A stretch of DNA of 64,000 nt from Fodinicola feengrottensis. GTDB lineage: Bacteria > Actinomycetota > Actinomycetes > Mycobacteriales > HKI-0501. Location: assembly GCF_010993775.1 (NCBI RefSeq), contig NZ_WOTO01000034.1, forward strand, positions 1-64,000. Reading direction: 5' to 3'. Every line of letters starts with the position of its first letter. Position 1 is the stretch's first letter. Below are positions 26,715-34,805 of this stretch, piece by piece. The notes beneath the pieces are model-generated. The model was not told the origin of the DNA. It did not search any database and saw nothing but the letters and a program-made list of their open reading frames with translations. The position numbers and the translations under genes were made by a program.

Positions 26715-27049
26715 ACCCCGCGCCAAGGCAACGGCGGCTGATGTTGAGGCCCTGATGGTCGGGGTCGTGGGGCTGGTTTTCCTTGGTGGCGCGTGGATGT
26801 ACCGGCAACGGACCCGGCAGAAGCTCCGCATGCCCACCGACACCGAGTCCAGGCGGATCGCAGCCCCCCTGGGGCGCATCGCGGCCCGGCACGCCGACCT
26901 CGGCATCCTCGGCCCGGACCTCACTGACGTGATCCTCGCCGGCACAGCTTTCGGCGCGTACGTGAACAAAGCGCCACTCGCTGACGGTCCGGACATTAAC
27001 CCCAACCCTGGCAGAGCAGCCCGAACAAACCGACTACCTGGAGAACTGA
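26506..27049 (+). CDS. One-TM late protein with Pro-rich N-terminus (frame broken near 27005)
   Basis: ATG 26506 gives about 180 residues: a Pro/Glu-rich N-terminus, a TM helix ALMVGVVGLVFLGGAWMYRQ near residue 90, and a helical C-terminal domain (LGRIAARHADLGILGPDLTD, VILAGTAFGAYVNKAPLADG). Near 27005 the other frame ends naturally with LAEQPEQTDYLEN and TGA at 27047-27049, two bases before the next ATG. Probably an internal-membrane virion protein. Confidence 0.65.
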
Positions 27050-27050
27050 C

Positions 27051-27341
27051 ATGCTCGCGAAACTTCGCGCAATCGCTCAACAGACCGATATGACCACCCT
27101 TCTTGCGGTGGCCGTGGTCGGCTGGGGCCTCACCCACCTCGGAAAGGCCCTCGCCGAGCGGCAGGACTCCGTCGCGGCTTTGACCAACAAAGCCGCCCAG
27201 GTGGCTGGGGAGCTGGCGCAGCGGGAACAGGAGCTGGCGCACGCAAACGCTCAACTGGCCGCCATCCGAGCGCAGGCCCGCGCGGAGGCGACTTACCCGA
27301 CCGTGGAGGACGTTGACCCGCTGGCGACCGGGGAAAACTGA
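27051..27341 (+). CDS. TM plus coiled-coil late protein
   Basis: A 96-residue protein: N-terminal TM segment TTLLAVAVVGWGLTHLGKAL, then a heptad-rich helix (ALTNKAAQVAGELAQREQEL, AHANAQLAAIRAQARAEA). This is the layout of phage membrane spacers or spanins. The start follows a stop with no gap. Confidence 0.7.
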   Translation: MLAKLRAIAQQTDMTTLLAVAVVGWGLTHLGKALAERQDSVAALTNKAAQVAGELAQREQELAHANAQLAAIRAQARAEATYPTVEDVDPLATGEN

Positions 27342-27342
27342 C

Positions 27343-27381
27343 ATGCTGTCCGTCTTTTGCGACATATGCGGGAAACGCTGA
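27343..27381 (+). CDS. 12-codon mini-ORF with CxxC, overlaps ATPase start
   Basis: ATGCTG at 27343 encodes MLSVFCDICGKR and ends TGA at 27379-27381, overlapping the ATPase ATG at 27381. It may be a translational-coupling leader or a real micropeptide with a CxxC knuckle; the operon's other starts are all coupled in the same way. Confidence 0.35.
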   Translation: MLSVFCDICGKR

Positions 27382-28136
27382 TGGCGGGCACGTTCGACCA
27401 GCGCGGGCAGCTGGTCATCGGTGACGGCCGGATCATCTCTTGTTTCGGGAAAAAGCGGTCTGGTAAGTCGATCATGGGGACCCTGCTTTTCCGCTCGTAC
27501 CCCGGCGACCGACCGGATCGTGATTGACGTTGCCGGCGACGACGGGCCGATGGGTCCCGACGTGGTCGACCTCAAGGGCACCGTGGTGGATCTGCCGCGC
27601 CGCTGGCCGGAATCAAAGCGCAAGGACAAGGAGCGCATGACGCTCCGCTATGTCCCTGACCCCGGCTCGCCGACGAGGCTTGAGGACGTAGACGCCGTGG
27701 TCGCGCTCGCGCTTTCGCACGGTGACTGCGCTCTGCTCATCCACGAGGTCAACTATGTGGCCCCGTCCGGGCGGGTGCCGGCGCACATGTCCCGTCTGCT
27801 GCACCAAAACCGGCACCGCAACGTGACCGCGATCCTGTGCGACCCGCGCCCGATCACCGTCGACGCGTTGGTGTTGGCGCAATCCGATGTGGTGTACGTG
27901 TTCGAAATGAACGTCGTGCAGGACCGCGAACGGATCGCGCAAACGATCGGGTGGAACACGAAAGACTTCGCTGAGGGTGTGACCGATCTCGGGCCGCATG
28001 AATACCTGCGGTACGACGCGAACCAGCCGAAACCCGCCAGCGCGACGACGACCCCGACTACCGCCTGGTGCACTTCCCGGCCCTGCCGGAGGACGTAGCC
28101 AAGCAAACGTACGACTGGGCCCACGGAGGCAAATAG
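27381..28136 (+). CDS. Genome-packaging ATPase, HerA/FtsK (A32-like) superfamily (frame breaks near 27515 and 28040)
   Basis: About 250 residues, the size of tectivirus P9-type packaging NTPases. Walker A is IISCFGKKRSGKSIMGTLLF (GKKRSGKS at residues 23-30), the strand DRIVIDVAGDDGPMG follows, and Walker B is GDCALLIHEVNYVAPSGRVP (hhhhHE at 118-124). RLLHQNRHRNVTAILCDPRP matches the sensor region where HerA/A32 ATPases carry Gln/Arg residues. The C-terminus is restored in another frame as DPDYRLVHFPALPEDVAKQT. It pumps DNA into preformed capsids in PRD1-like phages. Encoded 1.4 kb upstream of the capsid gene, as in that lineage. Confidence 0.8.
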
Positions 28137-28312
28137 TGGAAAAGCATCCCGATGGTGAGGACCGCGTCCAGATCGACGGCTACGTGTGCTCGGACTGCGG
28201 CGGCAAGAACAACTTTTGCCGCTGGTGCTTCGGAACCGGCATCCTCTCCGAGGAGCGCCTGGCCGCGCTGAACTGGCACTACACCCAGATCATGGCCAAG
28301 GGGGCGGAGTGA
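28136..28312 (+). CDS. Small zinc-finger protein
   Basis: GTG 28136 overlaps the ATPase stop. The 58-residue product contains YVCSDCGGKNNFCRWCFGTG, a compact CxxC...CxxC zinc-binding motif like a DnaJ-type or ribbon half, followed by one amphipathic helix. Possibly a packaging accessory factor, inferred from its position between the ATPase and other late genes. Confidence 0.65.
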   Translation: MEKHPDGEDRVQIDGYVCSDCGGKNNFCRWCFGTGILSEERLAALNWHYTQIMAKGAE

Positions 28313-28437
28313 TGGACGAGCAGACCGTACGCGTGATCCTGGTGAAGGCGCCCCGCAAGACGGAGCCCTGGGAGAAGGCTCTCTGCGTGGCCCTGGTCGT
28401 GATGGCTGCCTACGAGATGGTCAGGCCGCACCGATGA
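28312..28437 (+). CDS. 41-residue one-TM protein
   Basis: ATG 28312 overlaps the preceding stop. Sequence: short basic N-terminus (VILVKAPRKTEPWEK) and a TM helix ALCVALVVMAAYEMV. It fits the set of tiny membrane proteins expected for a virion with an internal lipid membrane. Confidence 0.6.
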   Translation: MDEQTVRVILVKAPRKTEPWEKALCVALVVMAAYEMVRPHR

Positions 28438-28984
28438 CCGATGTTGGTTACGCCCGGGTATCGACCGTGGACCAGGACCCGGAACTTCAGGTCAGTGCAC
28501 TGAGGGCCGCGGGGTGGAGAAGGTGTTTACCGAGCACGCCAGTGGGGCCAAGGTCGACCGACCGGAGTTGGCGGCGGTACTGGACTACTTGCGGCCGGGT
28601 GACACGCTGAAGGTCTGGAAGCTGGACCGGCTCGGGCGGTCACTGCCGCACTTGATCCAGATCATCACGGACTTGGACGCGCGTGACATTGAATTCGTGT
28701 CACTGACGGAAGGTTTCGACACTCGCACGGCCATGGGCCGGCTCATCTTTCAGATCATGGGCGGCCTGGCTGAATTTGAGCGCGAGCTGATCCGGGAACG
28801 CACCATTGCCGGGCTCGCGGTCGCGCGCGCGAACGGCCGGTTCGGTGGCCGGCGGCGGGTGCTGAATGGCGCACAGGTCCGTCAGGTGCTCCGGATGCGG
28901 GACGAGAAGATCCCCGTTGCTGAGATCGCGCGCGTGTTTGGGTGCGGCCGGGCGACCGTGTACCGGGTACTGGACGCGGCATAA
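28434..28984 (+). CDS. Serine recombinase, resolvase/invertase family (break near 28512)
   Basis: ATG 28434 begins TDVGYARVSTVDQDPELQVS, with the catalytic Ser in ARVST; a one-base loss in GGGG near 28512 shifts the frame to VEKVFTEHASGAKVDRPELA. KVWKLDRLGRSLPHLIQIIT (active-site arginines), DIEFVSLTEGFDTRTAMGRL and a C-terminal Hin-like helix-turn-helix (VAEIARVFGCGRATVYRVL) are all present. About 183 residues, the size of Hin/Gin/Tn3 resolvases. As the tyrosine integrase handles integration, this enzyme may resolve dimers or invert a segment. An inverted repeat follows 12 bp downstream. Confidence 0.85.
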
Positions 28985-28995
28985 TCAAGGCTGAC

Positions 28996-29079
28996 GCTCC
29001 CCAGGGGATGTTCCTGGGCCAGGTCGGGAGTGCTGCCGGACGACCACAGCCAAAGAAGGCAGATGTGCCCCTGGGGAGC
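28996..29079. repeat. Inverted repeat after the serine recombinase gene
   Basis: GCTCCCCAGGGG (28996-29007) and CCCCTGGGGAGC (29068-29079) are exact 12-bp inverted copies, each with its own CCCC-GGGG dyad, separated by 60 bp. It could be a recombination (res/inversion) site or a hairpin. The surrounding 28985-29274 has no supported gene. Confidence 0.5.
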
Positions 29080-29274
29080 CGTTGTCCGAATCCCAGAGTG
29101 CCTGGAGAATGCGAGGCATTCAATTGAGACGGCTTTTCGGACGCATGGAATCCCTGTAGCGGGACGGAAAGCGTCCACTGTTCGGCATTGCCCGTTTACG
29201 GACAATTCCCGAAGTACCTTTCTGATGATTGGTCGCCGAGCGCGGCCACAATCACAGAGAGAGGTGTTCACACA

Positions 29275-29364
29275 GTGAACATGAAAAGCATCGCCACCTC
29301 TGCGGTGGTCGCGCTGATCGTCGTCATCGCGTACGACCAGGTCAAGGCTCGGACGGGAAAGTAA
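29275..29364 (+). CDS. 29-residue one-TM protein
   Basis: GTG 29275 after GAGAGAGG encodes a short peptide with IATSAVVALIVVIAYDQVKA as a single TM helix and a basic tail, stopping at TAA 29362-29364. It is too short for family assignment, but the next gene starts 2 bp later and is also a one-TM protein. Confidence 0.55.
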   Translation: MNMKSIATSAVVALIVVIAYDQVKARTGK

Positions 29365-29366
29365 CC

Positions 29367-29537
29367 GTGAGCATCAGGCTCGCCGGTAAGCGAGCGTCCT
29401 TCTGGATCGCAGTGGGCGGCGTGGCTCTGCTGGCGAACTTCGCCGCCGAGCTGGCCGCTCAGAAGATCCCGCTGCCCGGCCTCCGCAAATTCGTGGCCTT
29501 CACCCACTGCGGACCCACCAAAGGAGAGAACCAGTAA
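29367..29537 (+). CDS. 56-residue one-TM protein preceding the capsid gene
   Basis: GTG 29367; RASFWIAVGGVALLANFAAE is the TM helix, with a basic N-terminus and a C-terminal LPGLRKFVAFTHCG. Its TAA overlaps the capsid ATG (TAATG), so translation is coupled to the major capsid protein. Probably a minor virion membrane protein. Confidence 0.65.
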   Translation: MSIRLAGKRASFWIAVGGVALLANFAAELAAQKIPLPGLRKFVAFTHCGPTKGENQ

Positions 29538-30772
29538 TGGCTGTTGGAGCCGCAGTTAACCCAGGGTCCGCGCTCGTGCAGAGCGTGCAGGGTGTCCAGT
29601 CCCCCGGAATGGTCTTCAACCCGGATTTGTTCTTCAAGGCCACGCGTCGGCAGCGTTTCCCTATGCAGCCGAAGAAAGCCATCAACGGCATCGGGTCAAG
29701 CGATGTGATCACGCTGACCCAGGAAGGCATCGTTTCGGCGCTGGAAGTGCGCGTGTCGGGAACGGTGACCTTCGGCGGAACGATCGGCACGACCACGATG
29801 TCGTACGAATGGCCGCTGAACTTGATCAAGAACCTCGCGCTTTCCGCGAACGGGCAGAGCACCCTGATTTCCGCGCGTGGCCTGCTCTTGCGGTCGGTGG
29901 AGTTCATCGCGAACCCGAAGCTCGATGATAATGGGCTGGCCGCGACTTTCGGCACCACGGCGGTCACGTCCGGGTCGCTGAAATTCCCGACCGACGACTG
30001 GGGCACCTCGGCGGGTAACTCGCTGAACCCGGGCGCGAACGTCCCGGCGGTCGGCACCTACACCGTCGACTTGACATTCTTGGTTCCGATCGCAGCGGAT
30101 CAGCGGTCGCTGGTGGGATCGCTGTTCGCGCAGACCTCGGCGTCGAACCTGACCTGCACGATCAACTGGAACACTCAAGGCGCGGCGGCCGGCGGCACCT
30201 CATCGTCCGGTCTGATCTCGGCGATGGGCGCGTCGGCTACGTTCGCGTCGGCGCTGAACGTTGAGGTAGTGGGCCTGGCGTACAGCATCCCGATCGTCAA
30301 TGGCACCCCGGTCATTCCGGACCTGTCGACTTTCCACGGTCTGAACGAAATCCAGTACGGCGGGCTGACCCAGGGAACCAACGGGCCGATCCTGTCGGGT
30401 ACCGGCGTTGGCCGGACCATGCTTCGTCTGATTTCCCAGGTCACGACCGGCGCGACCGCGACCGTCCCGCTGGCCGTCAACGACACCAACTACGCGACGG
30501 TCGGTTGGGGTTACGGCGGAAATACTGTCCCGGAGTCGTACGATCGGGGTGGTACCTGGAATGTTCAGACGTACCGGACTGCTGGCGTCAACCTCGGCGT
30601 GAACTGGGGCGTCGGGCTGTGGGACTTCTGCTCGGATAACGCCGTTCGCGACGTGATCGACCAGGGCACCACTTCTAGCCTCCGGATTCTCCTGGGTCTG
30701 GTCGCTGCGCCGACCCAGGGCATCGCGTACATCACCCAAGAAACCCTGTTCGCTGGCGCGGTCGGCGCGTAA
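29537..30772 (+). CDS. Major capsid protein, probable double jelly-roll
   Basis: 411 residues with an intact frame and a strong GGAGAG site. The protein is almost all beta-strand with the periodicity of two jelly rolls: first barrel with ALEVRVSGTVTFGGTIGTTT, WPLNLIKNLALSANGQSTLI and YTVDLTFLVPIAADQRSLVG then SLFAQTSASNLTCTINW; second barrel with ASALNVEVVGLAYSIPIVNG and TMLRLISQVTTGATATVPLA. The strand-turn TFLVPIAADxxSLxGxLxAQ is the recurring signature of PRD1/STIV-type capsid proteins. No HK97-fold or tail genes exist. Assignment is by pattern and context; a structure prediction would settle it. Confidence 0.75.
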   Translation: MAVGAAVNPGSALVQSVQGVQSPGMVFNPDLFFKATRRQRFPMQPKKAINGIGSSDVITLTQEGIVSALEVRVSGTVTFGGTIGTTTMSYEWPLNLIKNLALSANGQSTLISARGLLLRSVEFIANPKLDDNGLAATFGTTAVTSGSLKFPTDDWGTSAGNSLNPGANVPAVGTYTVDLTFLVPIAADQRSLVGSLFAQTSASNLTCTINWNTQGAAAGGTSSSGLISAMGASATFASALNVEVVGLAYSIPIVNGTPVIPDLSTFHGLNEIQYGGLTQGTNGPILSGTGVGRTMLRLISQVTTGATATVPLAVNDTNYATVGWGYGGNTVPESYDRGGTWNVQTYRTAGVNLGVNWGVGLWDFCSDNAVRDVIDQGTTSSLRILLGLVAAPTQGIAYITQETLFAGAVGA

Positions 30773-30784
30773 AGGAGATCGACC

Positions 30785-31060
30785 ATGCTCGCAGATGGAA
30801 GCCCGTTCACCGACTCGTCGCATCTGACGGCGAGCGGTCTGTACGGCTACGCGGGTCAGGGTCCGACCTACGGCATCGCGTCGCCGATCCAGCAACTGGC
30901 GTCCGATGAACTGGACCAGGGGTGGCGGGCTCTCATCGACCCGCATAATCCCTTGGTTTGGTTCGGGGCGCTGCTTCTGGTGACGGTCGGCGCGGTCGGT
31001 GTGGCCGGCTCTGTGAAGCTCGGGCCGGCGAAGGTGTCGGCGTCGGTCGGTAAGAGCTGA
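30785..31060 (+). CDS. One-TM virion protein candidate
   Basis: 91 residues after AAAGGAG. An extended Gly/Ser/Tyr-rich N-terminus (ADGSPFTDSSHLTASGLYGY) precedes a TM helix NPLVWFGALLLVTVGAVGVA. Located just after the capsid gene, where tectiviruses encode internal-membrane proteins. Confidence 0.65.
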   Translation: MLADGSPFTDSSHLTASGLYGYAGQGPTYGIASPIQQLASDELDQGWRALIDPHNPLVWFGALLLVTVGAVGVAGSVKLGPAKVSASVGKS

Positions 31061-31061
31061 C

Positions 31062-31523
31062 ATGTCCGCTCGCGGTGCCGAAGCCATCCTGAAAGCCAAG
31101 GGTCTCACGCCCCCAAAGCCGAAACCGATCAATGGACCGGGTTCTGACTCTGGGGATTCCGCGAAACCTCAGGAGGATGGCTCTGGGACAACTCCGAACC
31201 GCGCGGTTCGGGGAACAGCGCGCCAGCAGGTCACCGATGAGAACATCCGACCGAAACTCAACGCGGCCAAGGAAGCCGCCGATGAGGCCGAGGACGACGG
31301 CAGCGGCCGAGCGTCGGCAGTCGGCGAAAAGGTCGGCAAGGCCGTAGGGCAACCGATCGGCGCTGGTTTGTCGATGGGCAATGAGGCCGCCGGGTTCATC
31401 CTCGGGCTGATGGTCTGGGGCTGGGTGGTGCGGCCGTTCCTTCAGAAGGGCGTGCCGGGTGTCAAGGCGGTGCTGATGGCGAAGTTCTTCAACAAGAAGG
31501 CTGATGGGAGTGACCTGACATGA
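31062..31523 (+). CDS. One-TM virion protein candidate with charged linker
   Basis: 153 residues: Pro/Lys-rich N-terminus (LTPPKPKPINGPGSDSGDSA), acidic helix (NAAKEAADEAEDDGSGRASA), TM segment NEAAGFILGLMVWGWVVRPF and a short basic tail. Coupled to the next gene (ATGA). No family recognised. Confidence 0.65.
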   Translation: MSARGAEAILKAKGLTPPKPKPINGPGSDSGDSAKPQEDGSGTTPNRAVRGTARQQVTDENIRPKLNAAKEAADEAEDDGSGRASAVGEKVGKAVGQPIGAGLSMGNEAAGFILGLMVWGWVVRPFLQKGVPGVKAVLMAKFFNKKADGSDLT

Positions 31524-31627
31524 CTGGTGGACTGCTGCTGGTTGTCGGCGGCATCTGGGTGCTTTGCCAGGTGTTTGGCGGTAAAGCTCTTCAGCGGCTC
31601 GCGATCCTGCCGCCGGCCGGGAGCTGA
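31520..31627 (+). CDS. 35-residue one-TM protein
   Basis: ATG 31520 overlaps the preceding stop and encodes TGGLLLVVGGIWVLCQVFGG plus a short tail. Another member of the string of micro-membrane proteins. Confidence 0.6.
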   Translation: MTGGLLLVVGGIWVLCQVFGGKALQRLAILPPAGS

Positions 31628-31629
31628 CC

Positions 31630-31950
31630 GTGTGGGGTTTCTTGTCCGGGACGCTGCTGTTGATCGTCATTCAGCAGGTTGTGCAGCCCGGCGCGTCCGA
31701 CCGGCTAGCGGCTGGCGGTGGGGTCATCGCCAGCGCGCTGTCCCGGCTGTTGTCCGAGAGCGTGGCCGGCGTCCCCAAGACCAAGGGCGCGAAGGCGGCC
31801 GAGTCGGCTGCGACGAGCCAGCAGGGCAACGGGGTGGTGCCGGGCAACGTGCTGCCCGGTTGGGGTGCGCTGGGGCAGACCGGCTCGCCGGGGCCTAATG
31901 CGACACCGGAGCAGCTTCAGCAGTGGGCCGGGAAAATGTTCAATGGATAG
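31630..31950 (+). CDS. One-TM virion protein candidate
   Basis: GTG 31630 gives 106 residues. WGFLSGTLLLIVIQQVVQPG is the N-terminal TM helix; the rest is Ala/Gly/Ser-rich with PNATPEQLQQWAGKMF at the end. No recognised domain. Confidence 0.65.
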   Translation: MWGFLSGTLLLIVIQQVVQPGASDRLAAGGGVIASALSRLLSESVAGVPKTKGAKAAESAATSQQGNGVVPGNVLPGWGALGQTGSPGPNATPEQLQQWAGKMFNG

Positions 31951-31959
31951 GGGAAAGTG

Positions 31960-32100
31960 ATGCTGCGTAAGGGACTTCTCTACACGGCGGCCCTGGTCGG
32001 TGTGTACCTGTTGGTCGCGAACGCGACCGGCGCTGGGCGGGTCATCTCCGCTGGCGCGGCCGGGTACGCGACCGGCGTCAAAGCACTCCAGGGGCGCTGA
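31960..32100 (+). CDS. 46-residue membrane protein
   Basis: ATG 31960 after GGGGAAAG. KGLLYTAALVGVYLLVANAT is a TM helix, followed by a Gly/Ala-rich segment (GRVISAGAAGYATGVKAL). Context as its neighbours. Confidence 0.6.
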   Translation: MLRKGLLYTAALVGVYLLVANATGAGRVISAGAAGYATGVKALQGR

Positions 32101-32103
32101 ACC

Positions 32104-33128
32104 GTGGCCTTCTCCTTCAAGCGCCGCAGGACGGTGCCCGGCAACGGAACCGTCGTACCGGTGCCGGTTTACGGCCCCGATCAGCTGGCGGTCGACCGCG
32201 CGAACAGCATGTTTCGTGTCCAGCAACCCATCCTCGCCGATGTCCCGGGGTATCTACGAAGGGCAGCCGGCGTTCCTGTCCGGTGACCGTGGCTCCGGAA
32301 TCTCCGGCCACAAATACTCCGGTGGGGTATACGTGGACGGGCACAACGTGCAGGTCCAAAACTTCTATTCCGCCGTCCACCCGCAGGCAAACCCGATGGA
32401 CGCGTTGGTCGGGGTTTCGAGCCTGCCCAACACCGGCAGCGTCACCGGGACCGGCGGCACCGCGAGCGCGGTCGCGCTGATGGGTCTTGGTCAAGGCTGC
32501 TGGGTCTGGGGAACTGACGTGCCTTTCAACCTGGACGAGATCAAGGGCGTGTTCAAGAACAAGTACGCGCTCGCGGGGGTCGCTGTGGCGGTCGGTGCCG
32601 GCGGGTATGTGCTCTACCGGCGGAGCAAGGTGTCAGCTGGCACTGGGTCAACCACCCCGGATGCTTCTACGGCGACCGGGGTTACCGGGGTTGGCAGCGG
32701 CACCGCCGACACCACCGGCAACGACGTGGCCACATGGCTGGGGTCGTACTCGCAGAACTTGCAAAACACCCTGAACCAGCAACTGTCCGCGTACGGCACG
32801 ACCCTCAACGACGCCCTGAAGGGGATCACGCCGACCACGCCGGCGCCGACCACCACGGACGTTGGCCCGTACCCCGGCACCCCGCGACCGACCGGGACGA
32901 CCGCGTATGTCACCAAGGCCGGGCAGGGATGGGCTGACGTGCTGTCCGCGCTCGGGTTCTCCGGTACGTCGGACGCGACTGCCCTGGAGCAGTGGAACGT
33001 ACCCACACGGGACGACTGCGGTCGTGAACGGAAAGGCTCAGAAGAGCAACGCTGCCGCATCCGGCTACCAGACGTTCGGCGTCGGCACGGTGCTCGCGGT
33101 CCCGACCTCCAGTCCCGGGAAGCTGTAG
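32104..33128 (+). CDS. Larger membrane virion protein with LysM-like C-terminus (frame breaks near 32265 and 32998)
   Basis: GTG 32104 reads AFSFKRRRTVPGNGTVVPVP; a break near 32265 leads to GIYEGQPAFLSGDRGSGISG and VYVDGHNVQVQNFYSAVHPQ. A TM helix KYALAGVAVAVGAGGYVLYR lies near residue 165, followed by a Thr/Ser-rich linker and AYVTKAGQGWADVLSALGFS. A second break near 32998 leads to NGKAQKSNAAASGYQTFGVG and the stop at 33128. The end resembles a LysM-type wall-binding domain. It could be two overlapping genes, the second starting at ATG 32239. Confidence 0.55.
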
Positions 33129-33135
33129 GCGCGCC

Positions 33136-33765
33136 GTGACGACCCGGTCCCCGGAGCAGGTCTATGTTTTGGCGCGGCAGGCGGGATTCACCGACCAAGG
33201 CGCGGTGATCATGACCGCGATCGCGGGCGCGGAGTCCGGGTACGATGACGCGGACCTCGGCGACGTTGGACTGGAGAACGAGACCTGGGGGCCGTCCTAT
33301 GGCCTGTTCCAGGTCCGTACGCAGAAATCGGCGACCGGCACGGGCGGCGACCGTGACCAGACTTGGCTGGCGGCCTCGGACCTGAACCAGGCCAAGGCCG
33401 CGTACGCGATCTCCAGCGGCGGCACGAACTTCGGGCCGTGGACCACCTACACCAGCGGCAAGTACCAGTCGTTCCTGTCCGGCGCGAAGGCAGCGGCCAG
33501 TTCCGTGGGCGCCAACCTGGGGTCGTTCGTTGACGGCCTAGGCGACGCCTTGACGAACCCGCTGGGAGCCGCGCAGAGCGCGGCTACCTCCACCCTGGAC
33601 GCCGTCATCACCCCGCTGCTGGAGGGCGGCAAACAACTGGGCTTCACCGCGGGCTTTGCCGCGCTCGGTGGGCTGCTGCTCATCGGCGGCCTGGTGGTGT
33701 TCGTCTACCCGCACGCGAAGAAGAACGCGGCGACGGTCGCCAAGGTCGCGGGGGCCGCGATATGA
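33136..33765 (+). CDS. Membrane-anchored lytic transglycosylase
   Basis: GTG 33136 gives 209 residues. The N-terminal SLT-like domain has VYVLARQAGFTDQGAVIMTA and the catalytic-Glu motif IAGAESGYDDADLGD with ETWGPSYGLFQVRTQ. An Ala/Gly-rich linker leads to a C-terminal TM helix FAALGGLLLIGGLVVFVYPH. In PRD1-like phages a virion lytic transglycosylase (P7 type) opens the cell wall during entry. Coupled by ATGA to the NlpC/P60 gene. Confidence 0.82.
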   Translation: MTTRSPEQVYVLARQAGFTDQGAVIMTAIAGAESGYDDADLGDVGLENETWGPSYGLFQVRTQKSATGTGGDRDQTWLAASDLNQAKAAYAISSGGTNFGPWTTYTSGKYQSFLSGAKAAASSVGANLGSFVDGLGDALTNPLGAAQSAATSTLDAVITPLLEGGKQLGFTAGFAALGGLLLIGGLVVFVYPHAKKNAATVAKVAGAAI

Positions 33766-34361
33766 GCGGTCTGGACACGTTCCTGGCGCTGGCGGCCTCG
33801 GAGGTTGGCAAGCCGTACGTTTTCGGCGGCGCGACCGGCCCGAACACTTTCGACTGCTCCGGGCTGGTGCAGTTCGCGCTGTCCGCAGTCGGGATCAAGG
33901 CGCCCCGGCTCGCGCTCGACCAGGAGCACTGGACCACCCCCGTAACCAACCCCCAGCCCGGTGACCTGGTCTTTTGGGGCAATGGTGACCACGAGAGTGC
34001 GCATGTCGCGATCTACGTCGGCGGCGGCAAGGTGATCTCGGCGCCACAGCCCGGCGAGAACGTGAAAATCCAGAACGTCTGGCAGGGCGACGCGTCGCAA
34101 CCAGGCCCCCGGTACGGGCGGGTCCCAGGCCTGGGAGCGGCCACCGCCGGCCTGGTCGGCAGCGTGCAGGGCGCAGCGGGCAACCTGGCCAGCTCCGTCA
34201 GCAGTTCGTTTGTCGGGCCGCTCCTGGACGGCCTCAAGGGCATCGTGATGCCGCTCGGGTTCGCCGGGATCGGCATCGCTCTCGTGGTGGCCGGCGGTTT
34301 CCTGGTCGCCCGGCCACAGATCAAGAAGCAGACCGACCAGCTAACGGAGGCACTCACATGA
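33762..34361 (+). CDS. Membrane-anchored NlpC/P60 endopeptidase
   Basis: 199 residues. VGKPYVFGGATGPNTFDCSG carries the catalytic Cys (DCSGLVQF), GDLVFWGNGDHESAHVAIYV the catalytic His (SAHVAIYVG); it cleaves stem-peptide bonds in peptidoglycan. The C-terminus has a TM helix (IVMPLGFAGIGIALVVAGGF). Together with the transglycosylase upstream it attacks both glycan and peptide bonds, and the same C-terminal anchor implies both sit in the virion membrane. Confidence 0.85.
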   Translation: MSGLDTFLALAASEVGKPYVFGGATGPNTFDCSGLVQFALSAVGIKAPRLALDQEHWTTPVTNPQPGDLVFWGNGDHESAHVAIYVGGGKVISAPQPGENVKIQNVWQGDASQPGPRYGRVPGLGAATAGLVGSVQGAAGNLASSVSSSFVGPLLDGLKGIVMPLGFAGIGIALVVAGGFLVARPQIKKQTDQLTEALT

Positions 34362-34513
34362 GCGTGATCGATGTAGGCGGTCTGCCCGCTGGCTCCGCGC
34401 GCGGCAAGACCGCTGAGCGGATCCTGTTCGCGGAGATGCTGTCCCGGCTGGAAGCGATGCAGGCCAGCCAGACCAGCTTTATGGAACGGTCCAAGGCGGC
34501 TGCTGCTGAATAG
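34358..34513 (+). CDS. 51-residue hypothetical protein
   Basis: ATG 34358 overlaps the NlpC/P60 stop. The product is helical and soluble (GKTAERILFAEMLSRLEAMQ, SQTSFMERSKAAAAE). No family recognised. Confidence 0.55.
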   Translation: MSVIDVGGLPAGSARGKTAERILFAEMLSRLEAMQASQTSFMERSKAAAAE

Positions 34514-34553
34514 TGTTCTCGCTGTTGAGACGGCGATTTTCGACGCGTCGGGG

Positions 34554-34805
34554 ATGATTTCCAGGAACTACCACGCCCCGGCTGGTTGCATCCAGGTCCG
34601 GAACCCCGGCGTGCACATGATCACCGTCTCATCGGCCGGCCCCACCGGTTCCGCTCCGCAGGTCGGTCCGGGGGTGTGGCAGATCCCGGCCGCGTCACGT
34701 GACACGGTCTCGCTGGGGTCAACGATTTTCACCTTGTACGGCACCGCCGGGGACACCGTCTCGTTTCAGGTGTTCACGATCGGACCGCAGCCGGGGGCCG
34801 TGTGA
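34554..34805 (+). CDS. Small beta-rich protein
   Basis: ATG 34554 gives 83 residues: NYHAPAGCIQVRNPGVHMIT, VGPGVWQIPAASRDTVSLGS and FTLYGTAGDTVSFQVFTIGP, short strands like a minor capsid or vertex protein. The frame is open upstream to the preceding stop without another start codon. Coupled by ATGA to the next gene. Confidence 0.55.
   Translation: MISRNYHAPAGCIQVRNPGVHMITVSSAGPTGSAPQVGPGVWQIPAASRDTVSLGSTIFTLYGTAGDTVSFQVFTIGPQPGAV

Noticed and set aside
29030..29278. 82-codon frame between the serine recombinase and the micro-ORFs
   Set aside because: No ribosome binding site, composition unlike its neighbours, and it overlaps the inverted repeat; not supported as a gene.
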